Part shown: positions 1 through 6,000 of the stretch, one piece after another
Numbering within the stretch: position 1 is the stretch's first letter
How the letters are laid out: each line of letters starts with the position of its first letter
NCBI GenBank assembly: GCA_036401195.1
Contig: DASWVQ010000352.1
Span: forward strand, 1-6,825
Direction: 5' to 3'
DNA from: JACDHQ01 sp036401195
GTDB taxonomy: Bacteria > Gemmatimonadota > Gemmatimonadetes > Gemmatimonadales > Gemmatimonadaceae
Length of the DNA: 6,825 nucleotides
Program-made: the position numbers and the translations under genes
The notes under the pieces: generated by a model
The model's input: the letters and a program-made list of their open reading frames with translations, nothing else
What the model was told of the DNA's origin: nothing
Database searches by the model: none

Positions 1-114
1 GTGCAGCGCCGCGTGCGGCCCTTCGCGCGCCGCGGCGGCGAAGCCGATCCCGAGAAGGTTCACCGCGGAGAAGATCGCCGCGGCGACGAGCCATGCCTTG
101 TGATGCCGGATCAT
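1..114 (-). CDS. N-terminus of a membrane-anchored protein of unknown function (cut by left edge)
   Basis: Only the first 38 codons are visible; the gene continues beyond position 1. The peptide begins MIRHHKAWLVAAAIF and continues with SAVNLLGIGFAAAA and REGPHAALH. A short basic start (Arg3, His4, His5, Lys6) followed by a hydrophobic run at about residues 8-28 indicates an N-terminal transmembrane helix or uncleaved signal anchor. The ATG at 114-112 is supported by a purine-rich GGGGGA at 125-120, five bases upstream. It lies on the same strand as the GyrI-like gene, 51 bases downstream of its stop, so it may be the last visible member of that operon. No family can be named from 38 residues. 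Confidence 0.6.
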   Translation of the reverse strand, partial: MIRHHKAWLVAAAIFSAVNLLGIGFAAAAREGPHAALH

Positions 115-144
115 CGCGGTCCCCCGCTGGAGTAGGAGACCCTA

Positions 145-160
145 CGCCCCCGGCGGGGCG
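145..160 (-). terminator. GC-rich hairpin between the GyrI-like gene and the left-edge gene
   Basis: CGCCCC at 145-150 and GGGGCG at 155-160 form a perfect 6-bp stem with a CGGC tetraloop, six bases past the stop of the GyrI-like gene. Read on the minus strand no U-tract follows, so this is at best a weak or attenuating terminator, or simply a stable intercistronic hairpin. Confidence 0.25.
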
Positions 161-165
161 CGGTT

Positions 166-684
166 TCAGTGCGCGGGAAAGCCCGTCGGCGTCCAGCGGC
201 GCTGGCCGCGCACGGCGATCGGGAACCAGATCTCCACCTCCCACCGCCCCGTCGCCTCGTCGAAACGGGCCGGGTCGTACACCTCGAAGTCGGGAGTGTC
301 GGCGGGCTGCTCGCCGCTCCCGGGGAGCCACTCCTGCCAGATCGCGTCCCAGGTGGCGCGCAGCCCCTCGATGCGCCCGCGATGCGTGAACACCGCGTAC
401 CGCTGCGCGGGAATGCGCATCCGCCCCAGTTCCGCGGGGAGCGCCTCGAAGCCCTCCACCTCGGCGCCGGTCATGTACTCGAACCACCCCTCGCCGGGAT
501 CGCTGGCGCAGACGACGCCGTAGCTCACCTCGCCCCGCTGGCCGGGGAGCGCCCCGAGCTGCCGGAAGCTCGCCCACTGCGCGGGGACGCTCTGCGACGC
601 GGCGGCGAAGCGGTGCCGGTGGCGCAGTCCCGCGAGGAGCATCGGCGCGCCGTCGGCGAAGCGGGTGGGCTCGATCGGGGTCAT
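166..684 (-). CDS. GyrI-like / AraC-type effector-binding domain protein, stand-alone
   Basis: A 172-residue protein made almost entirely of a GyrI-like (SOUL/BmrR-type) small-molecule-binding fold and lacking a DNA-binding domain. Landmarks are FEYMTGAEVEGF at 68-79, the strand RIPAQRYAVFTHRG at 90-103, the helix TWDAIWQEWLPGSG at 111-124, then PDFEVYDPARFD at 131-142 and the terminal EVEIWFPI at 149-156. The acidic residues of that last strand correspond to the ligand-binding Glu region in this family. No signal peptide or membrane segment is seen, so it should be cytoplasmic. Relatives bind hydrophobic or cationic compounds, or act as gyrase-inhibitor-like proteins; the ligand here is unknown. 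The start is the ATG at 684-682, which overlaps the VanZ-like gene's stop as ATGA with no separate Shine-Dalgarno, suggesting translational coupling. The frame stays open upstream to 1119, but that part is Arg/Pro/His-rich and shadows the VanZ-like gene. Confidence 0.85.
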   Translation of the reverse strand: MTPIEPTRFADGAPMLLAGLRHRHRFAAASQSVPAQWASFRQLGALPGQRGEVSYGVVCASDPGEGWFEYMTGAEVEGFEALPAELGRMRIPAQRYAVFTHRGRIEGLRATWDAIWQEWLPGSGEQPADTPDFEVYDPARFDEATGRWEVEIWFPIAVRGQRRWTPTGFPAH

Positions 685-1151
685 GGGCGCGACGGTGGCG
701 GTGGCTGGCGGGAAGCTCCCGCGTGCGGGTTCGCGACCCGAGCATGCGTCGCGCGGGCGGCGAGGACAAGGGCGGCCATCAGCAGCGCGCCCGCCAGGTC
801 GGGAAGGACGTCGGTGAGGCGGCAGTTGCCCGTCCGGGTGGCGCCCTCCTCGAGCTCCACCAGGAGCCCGAGCCCGCCGGTGGCGAGGATGCTCCACCCG
901 ATGACGCGTCGGTCGAGGCGATCGAACTGGAGGACCGTCACGAGGAAGAAGAGGCCGAACAGCACGACGTGCGGCACCTTCGTGAGCGAGCGTTGCGCGT
1001 TGGCGAGCGAGAGTCGCGCGTCGCACGCCGGGGGGCGCAGGACGAAGCCGGTGCGCGCGGGGATGCGCGCGATCGCCACGAGCAGGCACGCCAGGTAGAC
1101 CCAGCGCCGCAGCGCCCACGCACGGGCGAGGAACCGGCGAAGCCGGCTCAC
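681..1151 (-). CDS. VanZ-like family integral membrane protein
   Basis: A 156-residue protein with four predicted membrane segments: about residues 17-31, 61-76, 83-98 and 117-132. VanZ-like features are the K58-x2-H61 pair at the start of TM2, the Gly-rich TM3 ending in Glu99, the loop TGNCRLTDVLPDLAGALL at 107-124 that matches the family's R-x2-[ST]-x-x-D pattern (Arg111, Asp114), and Gly121. Length is usual for the family. VanZ of glycopeptide-resistance clusters lowers teicoplanin sensitivity, but most chromosomal homologues have no known role, so resistance should not be assumed. The start is a GTG at 1151-1149, 61 bases after the methyltransferase stop, without a clear Shine-Dalgarno; a slightly later start is possible. 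The C-terminal tail (about residues 134-156) is Pro/Ala/Arg-rich. The stop TGA overlaps the next gene's ATG by four bases. Confidence 0.75.
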   Translation of the reverse strand: MSRLRRFLARAWALRRWVYLACLLVAIARIPARTGFVLRPPACDARLSLANAQRSLTKVPHVVLFGLFFLVTVLQFDRLDRRVIGWSILATGGLGLLVELEEGATRTGNCRLTDVLPDLAGALLMAALVLAARATHARVANPHAGASRQPPPPSRP

Positions 1152-1212
1152 GCGGGGAGACGGGTCGCGGGCCGGGCCGCGGCGACTCCCGCGTCCCCCG
1201 CGGCGCCGGTGC

Positions 1213-1731
1213 TCAGAGCCACCGGCGCACGCGGGCGCGATACGCGGCGTACTCTCCGGGAAATGCCGTGGCCAGGTAGCGCTCCTCCCGCGCGATCACC
1301 ACGCGGTCGATCCCGAGCACCACGAGGGGAAGCACCAGGAGCCCCCACCACGAGTCGAGCCAGGCGGCCCCGGCGGCGTACAGGCACACGAGGCTGACGT
1401 ACATCGGGTTGCGCGTCCACCGATAAGGCCCGGTGGTCACCACCGCCGCCGCCGGCCGGTTGGGCACGATGGTCGTGCGCGCGCGACGGAAGGCGGCCAG
1501 GGCCGTGCCGAACAGGGCGCAATACGCGATCGCAAAGAGCGCCACCGGCACGAGGCGCATGCGCCCCGCCCCAGCGACGATCGGCCAGGAACGCCATCGC
1601 TCGAGCCCCCAGGCGATGGCCAGGCCGCCGGCGTACACCAGCGGCGGCGGGAAGGACACTCCGGCGTTCGGCCGGGCGACGGAGGGGGTGACGCCGCCGA
1701 CGACCGGCGCGCCGGGACGCTCCTGCGACAT
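1213..1731 (-). CDS. Isoprenylcysteine carboxyl methyltransferase (ICMT/PEMT)-family membrane methyltransferase
   Basis: A 172-residue polytopic protein with the ICMT/PEMT signature. TTGPYRWTRNPMY at 99-111 is the GPY-x3-RNPMY core that helps bind S-adenosylmethionine. EERYL at 149-153 and FPGEYAAYRARVRRWL at 157-172 form the conserved C-terminal end. Hydrophobic segments lie at about 29-44, 60-80, 112-125 and 128-146. Family members methylate small lipophilic acceptors, thiols or phospholipid head groups in the membrane; bacteria lack prenylated CaaX proteins, so the substrate here is open (MddA-type thiol methylation is one possibility). I chose the ATG at 1731 because GAGGG (1742-1738) sits six bases upstream and a promoter precedes it. 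The longer form from 1827 would add 32 Arg/Pro/Gly-rich residues across that promoter. It is probably first in a unit with the VanZ-like, GyrI-like and left-edge genes. Confidence 0.85.
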   Translation of the reverse strand: MSQERPGAPVVGGVTPSVARPNAGVSFPPPLVYAGGLAIAWGLERWRSWPIVAGAGRMRLVPVALFAIAYCALFGTALAAFRRARTTIVPNRPAAAVVTTGPYRWTRNPMYVSLVCLYAAGAAWLDSWWGLLVLPLVVLGIDRVVIAREERYLATAFPGEYAAYRARVRRWL

Positions 1732-1737
1732 GGCGGG

Positions 1738-1742
1738 CCCTC
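1738..1742 (-). promoter_or_regulatory. Ribosome binding site of the methyltransferase gene
   Basis: GAGGG on the minus strand, six bases before the ATG at 1731. It decides between this start and the longer in-frame start at 1827, which has no such site. Confidence 0.6.
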
Positions 1743-1761
1743 GGGCTGCGTGGGGTCCACC

Positions 1762-1790
1762 ACTCTGCGACGCGACATCCGGACAGTCAA
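1762..1790 (-). promoter_or_regulatory. Sigma70-type promoter for the methyltransferase-VanZ-GyrI unit
   Basis: On the minus strand TTGACT (1790-1785) matches five of six bases of the -35 consensus. After exactly 17 bases it is followed by CAGAGT (1767-1762), which matches three of six of the -10 consensus. The start of transcription would fall near 1755, giving a leader of roughly 24 bases that contains the GAGGG ribosome binding site. The only other TTGAC-plus-17 element I found in the window precedes the giant exported protein, which supports this being the local promoter style. Confidence 0.5.
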
Positions 1791-1801
1791 GGCACCGCAG
1801 G

Positions 1802-1815
1802 CGCGGCGCGCCGCG
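1802..1815. repeat. Perfect 14-bp palindrome upstream of the methyltransferase promoter
   Basis: CGCGGCGCGCCGCG reads the same on both strands. It lies 11 bp upstream of the -35 box at 1785-1790 and 29 bp past the stop of the unknown gene at 1845. It could be an operator or the stem of a terminator for the upstream pair. In DNA this rich in G+C, chance palindromes of only G and C are common, so the weight is small. Confidence 0.3.
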
Positions 1816-1844
1816 ATGACCGCCCATCCCCCGGCGGCCGTGAC

Positions 1845-2258
1845 CTACGCGTCGCCCCCGGGCACGAGGTCCTCACGCTGCCGCAACCGCGCCGCCAGCG
1901 TCTGCACCCGCTCGTTCAGCCGGGGGTGCGCCACGAGGTCGAAGCGCGAGAGCACGAGCGGCGAGGACAGCTCCCGGTCCCCCTCCAGCTCCCCCGCCAC
2001 CTCCTCGGCCAGCGCCGGCCACTGCTCCACCGCGATGGGCCCGCTGGGCCAGCCGTTGTTCCGCGCATCGATCCAGCCGTCCCAGAAGGCGAGCGCGATG
2101 TGCAGCTTCGCCAGCTCGGGCGCCGTCCCCGTGGGGAACTGGTGCTCGAGCCGGTCGAAGCGCCGCCCGATGGAGTCGTACTCCCCGCGGCGGTGGATGG
2201 CGGCGTCGGCGCGCAGCTCGCGCACGAGGGTGTCGCGTGCAGCGGTGTAGGTCAGCAT
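1845..2258 (-). CDS. Conserved hypothetical protein, soluble, 137 aa
   Basis: I do not recognise a named family. The protein looks real: codon use has a strong G/C third-position bias, and the composition is balanced with Trp, Phe and Tyr at regular spacing, unlike the Arg/Pro-rich shadow frames. The N-terminal half appears helical (LVRELRADAAIHRRG, 11-25; YDSIGRRFDRLEHQF, 27-41). The centre holds LHIALAFWDGWIDARNNGWP (52-71), followed by IAVEQWPALAEEVAGEL (75-91), DRELSSPLVLSRFD (94-107) and a charged C-terminal helix. There is no signal peptide or membrane segment, so it is likely a cytoplasmic all-helical protein. The ATG at 2258-2256 has a weak AGGT eight bases upstream. It lies 44 bases downstream of the VOC gene on the same strand, so the two may be cotranscribed. 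Confidence 0.75.
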   Translation of the reverse strand: MLTYTAARDTLVRELRADAAIHRRGEYDSIGRRFDRLEHQFPTGTAPELAKLHIALAFWDGWIDARNNGWPSGPIAVEQWPALAEEVAGELEGDRELSSPLVLSRFDLVAHPRLNERVQTLAARLRQREDLVPGGDA

Positions 2259-2302
2259 GCGTTCAACCTACCGCCCCGCGGGCCGCTCCAGCCAGTCGGC
2301 GG

Positions 2303-2722
2303 TCACCGGAGCGGCGTGGACACCACGAGGATGAAACCGTCGGGGTCGGCCACGCGGAAGACGCGTGCACCCCAGGGGGTGTCCTGTGGCTCGGTGATGA
2401 AGGGGGTGCCCCGCGCCCGGACCCGCGCGGCGATCGCGTCGATGTCCTGGCGGGTGGTGATCATGAGCGAGAGGCCGGCGCCCTTCGCGCGATCGAGCCC
2501 CTTCGCGCCGTCGTCCTGGTTGAGCATCAGGCGCACCGCGCCCGCGCGGATGCCCACCGCGCGCAGCACCCCGTCGCGCTCGATCTCGCGGTCGATCGCG
2601 AAGCCGAGGGCGTCGCGGTACCAGTCGCGACTCGCCGCGAGGTCGCGCACCGTGAGCGACGCGCTGAGCGCGTCGGCATCGAGGGGTGTGGTCGCCGGGG
2701 ATGCCGATGCAGTCGTGGTCAT
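2303..2722 (-). CDS. VOC superfamily (glyoxalase / bleomycin-resistance fold) protein
   Basis: A 139-residue vicinal-oxygen-chelate protein. The first beta-alpha unit is SLTVRDLAASRDWYRDALGF at 22-41, where SRDWYRDALGF is the family hallmark. The second unit is LSLMITTRQDIDAIAARVRA at 84-103. The end is typical: TEPQDTPWGARVFRVADPDG at 110-129, then FILVVSTPLR. Length and order fit a single VOC domain of two beta-alpha-beta3 modules, normally acting as a dimer. Metal-dependent members carry a His in the first strand and a Glu after DPDG; here those places hold Leu/Thr and Val. This suggests a non-metal, ligand-binding member rather than glyoxalase I. The ATG at 2722 leaves a short Thr/Ser/Ala-rich lead before the domain at about residue 18. 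The frame is open to 2968, but the added 82 residues look non-coding. No clear Shine-Dalgarno is seen. Confidence 0.88.
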   Translation of the reverse strand: MTTTASASPATTPLDADALSASLTVRDLAASRDWYRDALGFAIDREIERDGVLRAVGIRAGAVRLMLNQDDGAKGLDRAKGAGLSLMITTRQDIDAIAARVRARGTPFITEPQDTPWGARVFRVADPDGFILVVSTPLR

Positions 2723-2891
2723 CGAGGAAGTCGCGGGGGATCCGGCGCATCCGTGGCGTGCGCCCGGTGCCGAGGTGATGGCGCAACCTACGTCGCGGCG
2801 GCCGCCATCCGCCAACCCGGTTGCCCTGCCCGCGTCGGCCTCGTGCCCGGTGGCCACGTCCCGGGGTTGAGCAGGGGTGGGCCCGGAATCC

Positions 2892-2940
2892 GGCGCGTTT
2901 CTGTACAGCGATCGGTCATCCCGTCCGCGTGAAACGCGCC
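2892..2940. repeat. 10-bp perfect inverted repeat with 29-bp spacer
   Basis: GGCGCGTTTC at 2892-2901 is the exact reverse complement of GAAACGCGCC at 2931-2940. The 8-bp palindrome CTGTACAG (2901-2908) begins at the left arm's last base. The element lies about 50 bp upstream of the -35 box of the rightward gene and about 170 bp upstream of the VOC start. It could be a bipartite regulator site or a hairpin; its arms include an A/T-containing core, so it is less likely to be a pure G+C coincidence. Confidence 0.45.
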
Positions 2941-2987
2941 AACGCGTCCAGCGTACGTCCTTCCGCACGATTTCGTGACGGCCAGCC

Positions 2988-3016
2988 TTGACCGGACTCT
3001 ATAGGTAGCCGATAGT
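2988..3016 (+). promoter_or_regulatory. Sigma70-type promoter for the giant Ig-repeat protein
   Basis: TTGACC at 2988-2993 matches five of six -35 bases. After exactly 17 bases GATAGT at 3011-3016 matches four of six -10 bases. Transcription would start near 3022-3024, leaving a leader of about 20 bases before the ATG at 3042. That leader (GGCTACCCCTGACTATCCCC) is pyrimidine-rich and has no Shine-Dalgarno-like sequence, so initiation may not depend on one. Confidence 0.6.
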
Positions 3017-3028
3017 GGTCCGGCTACC
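3004..3028. promoter_or_regulatory. Operator-like palindrome over the -10 box and transcription start
   Basis: GGTAGCCG (3004-3011) and CGGCTACC (3021-3028) form a perfect 8-bp inverted repeat with a 9-bp centre that contains most of the -10 box. A second pair, GATAGT (3011-3016) and ACTATC (3033-3038), interlocks with the first. A protein bound here would cover the polymerase contact region, so a repressor site is the natural reading. The left arms lie upstream of the expected start site, so a hairpin in the mRNA is unlikely unless transcription begins earlier. Confidence 0.4.
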
Positions 3029-3041
3029 CCTGACTATCCCC

Positions 3042-6000
3042 ATGCGTACTCCCCTCCGCCTCGCCCTCCTGGCGGGGGCCGTCCTCGCCGGTGTGACCTG
3101 CACCGACGCGCCGACCGCCCCGCTCGCGCCCGCCCCCTCCGGCGCGCTCGCCCGGCTCTCGCTCGCCCCCTCCTTCAGCCGCGAGGCGGCCGAGGCGTGG
3201 CAGTCGCTCGCCGCCTTCAACCTGGTGGCGAACAACGTCCACGTCGTCCTGAAGCGCCCGGGGCCCCCCGAGTTGGTGCTCAAGGACACCGTCGTGACGA
3301 TCGCGCCGGGGCAGACGGAGATCTCGATCGAGCTGACGGTGCCGATCAGCGGCCCCGAGGAGCAGCTGGGCGCGACCATCCAGGTGCGTGACGGCACGCA
3401 GGTGCTGTTCGAGGGGACCGGCACCGTCGTCGCAGTGCGCGCCGGCACCCCCGGCACCCCGCCCGGTGGCGGCAGCGTGGGGGTCACCCTCACCTACGTG
3501 GGGCCCGGCGCCTCGGTGCGCGCGATTCGCATCTCGCCGCGCGACCAGGTGGTGGCCACTGGCGCGAGCATCGCCTTCGGCGTGACCGCGACCGACGGAA
3601 ATGGCGCGTCGATCGCGCCGCCGCCGATCGCCTGGAGCCTGTCCGACCCCACCCTCGGCACCATCGGGACCGGCGACGGCGCCTTCACCGCCGGGACGAA
3701 GCGCGGCACGGTCATCGTGCGCGCCGCCACCCCGTCGGCGATCATCGACCAGGTGACGATCGGCATCGTCCCGCCGGCGCAGCGCATCGTCACCATCGCC
3801 GGCGCGGGGCAGAGCGCGAGCGCGGGGAAGGCGGTCGCACAGCCCTTCGTGGTCGAGGTGCAGGCGGCGGACGGCCTCCCGGTGCCCGGCGTGGCCGTGG
3901 CCTTCAGCGCGGGCACCGGCGCGAGCGTGACCCCCGCCAGCGCGACGACCGACGCGAATGGCCGGGCCTCCGCCACGATGACGGTGGGCCGCACCGCGGG
4001 GAGCTACACCTTCACCGCGGCCGCGGGCACCCTCGGCAGCACCAGCGTCACCGCCACGGCGACGCCGGCGCCCGCGAGCGCGATCGCCGCGGTGTCCGGA
4101 TCGGGGCAGGGCGGCGCGGTCGGGACCGCCGCCGCGCAGCCGCTGGTGGCGCGCGTGAGCGACGAGTTCGGGGCGCCGGTCGCCGGTGCGACCGTGGCCT
4201 GGGCGATCGGGAGCGGCGGCGGCACCCTGTCCGCCGCCTCCTCCGTGACCGACGCCGAGGGGAAGGCGCAGGTGTCGTACAGCTACGGCACGACGCCGGG
4301 CGCCGCGACGGTCACTGCCACGGTGACGACCCCCGCCGGCAGCAGCAGCGCGAGCTTCAGCCTCACCGCGACGCCGGCGAGCGTCGCCGCGCTCACGATC
4401 GTGAGCGGCAGCGGCCAGGCGGGGGCGCCGAACGCCGTGCTCCTCCCCCTGGTCGTGAAGGCCACCGACGCGCAGGGGAACCCGGCGCCGAACTTCACCA
4501 TCACCTGGACGACCGCCGGCGGCTCGCTGAGCGACGGCGTCACCACCACGGGCGCCGACGGCACTACCAGCGTGGTGCTCACGCTGGGCTCCGCCGCCGG
4601 CCCGGTGCAGGTCACCGCGACCGCCCCCGCGACCGGCGGCACCCCGGGCGCTTCCGTGACCTTCACGGCGACGACCACCGCGGGCGCGCCGGCGAGCATG
4701 GCGAAGCATGCCGGCGACGCGCAGTCCGCCACCGCCGGCACCGCGGTGCCGGTCGCCCCCGCGGTGAAGGTGCTCGATGCGTTCGGCAACCGCGTCCCCG
4801 GCGCCGTGGTGACCTTCGCCGTCGCGAGTGGCGGCGGCTCCATCACCGGCGGCAGCACGACGACCGACGCGAATGGCGTCGCCACCGTGGGCAGCTGGAC
4901 CCTGGGGGGCGTGCCGGGCGCGAACACCCTCACCGCCACGAGCGGGACGCTCAACGCGACCTTCACCGCCACCGGGCTGGCCGCCTCCGGGCCTCCCGCG
5001 CAGCTCATCGCCCTCAACGGCCCCACGTTCAGTTACGTCGCGGGGGCCACCGTCACCACCTGGCCGCAGGTGAAGGTGGTGGACGCCGCGAGCGCTCCCG
5101 TGCCGGGGGCGCCGGTTAGCGTGAGCGTGACCGACCCCTCGGGGGCGGTCACGAGCTTCACCGTCACCACCAACGCGAGCGGCGTCGCCGACCTGCACCC
5201 CGCGGGCGTGACCTCCTTCGGCGGCGCCGGCAGCTACACCGGCACCGCGAGCATCGCCGCGGCGACGGCGTCGCCGTTCAACTTCACGATCAGCGTGGCC
5301 CCCGGGGCGCTCAGCGCCCTGGTGATCACCACCCTGCCGGCGACGAGCGCCTCGATCGGCGCCCCGCTGTCGCCGCAGCCGGTGGTACGTGCCGTCGACG
5401 CCAGCGGGAACGCCATCGCCGGGGTGCCCGTCACCGTGTCCATCGTGAGCGGCGGCGGGGCGTTCACCACCGCGAGCGTCACCACGGTGACCACCGGGAC
5501 GAACGGGGAGGCGGCCTTCAGCGGCCTCGCCTTCGCCAGCGGGAGCGGCACCCAGTCGCTGCGGTTCACCAGCGGTGCGATCAGCTCCGCGAGCGCCACC
5601 GTGACGATCTTCGCCAACGCGCCGGTCGTCGGCGCGCTGGCGGTCACCCCCGCGGTGCTCGTCACCGGCGCGACCGGCACCTGGTCGGCGACGATCGGCA
5701 ACGGCACCGCCTCGGCGATCGGCAACGTGGTGGTGCAGGGGTGGATCGAGCAGGGCGCCACGCGGACCGCGGCCGGGGGGATGATCCCCACCTGCGGCAC
5801 CGCGGCGGCGGGGACGCTGGACGCCGGCGCCTCGTGCCCGGTGACCTTCTCGTTCACGGTGCCCGCCGCGTCGGGGCTGGTCACCGGCCCGGCGACCTTC
5901 GTGCTGGAGCTGATGAGCGGCACCTCGGTGCTCGCCACCGCGCAGGTGCCGGTGACGGTCTCCACCACCGCGCCCCCCGCCGGCACCACGATCACGTGGA

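Larger units (their letters stand above)
2723..3041. other. Divergent intergenic region between the VOC gene and the giant exported protein
   Basis: This stretch of 319 bp has no credible gene. Both strands can be translated in part, but the frames are Arg/Pro/Gly-rich continuations of neighbours. From left to right it holds a G+C-rich part with no recognisable promoter for the VOC gene (2723-2880), a short CCGGAATCCGG dyad (2883-2893), a long-arm inverted repeat (2892-2940), a TTGACC/GATAGT promoter (2988-3016) and an overlapping palindrome (3004-3028). Local A+T rises between about 2985 and 3040, as expected for a promoter. Confidence 0.6.

Noticed and set aside
166..1119. Long form (317 aa) of the GyrI-like protein
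   Set aside because: The part upstream of the ATG at 684 is Arg/Pro/His-rich and lies entirely over the VanZ-like gene in another frame; the recognisable domain begins just after the ATGA overlap.
723..1397. Plus-strand frame of 224 codons, and the plus frames at 169-1098, 1926-2870 and 2237-2932
   Set aside because: They oppose well-recognised minus-strand genes (VanZ-like, GyrI-like, methyltransferase, VOC) and translate to Arg/Pro/Gly/Ala-rich chains without domains.
1213..1827. Start of the methyltransferase at 1827
   Set aside because: It would add 32 residues of shadow-like composition and place the promoter and the GAGGG ribosome binding site inside the coding region.
2883..2893. CCGGAATCCGG dyad as a regulator site
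   Set aside because: The arms are only 5 bp and adjoin a longer inverted repeat; such short G+C-rich dyads are expected by chance here.
2303..2968. Long form (221 aa) of the VOC protein
   Set aside because: The first 82 residues have no resemblance to the family and low-complexity Arg/Gly/Ala composition. A single VOC domain of normal length starts after the ATG at 2722.
3777..5621. Tandem repeats as a possible CRISPR or satellite array
   Set aside because: The periodicity is about 300 bp, lies in a coding frame and is conserved at protein rather than DNA level, which fits Ig-like domains.
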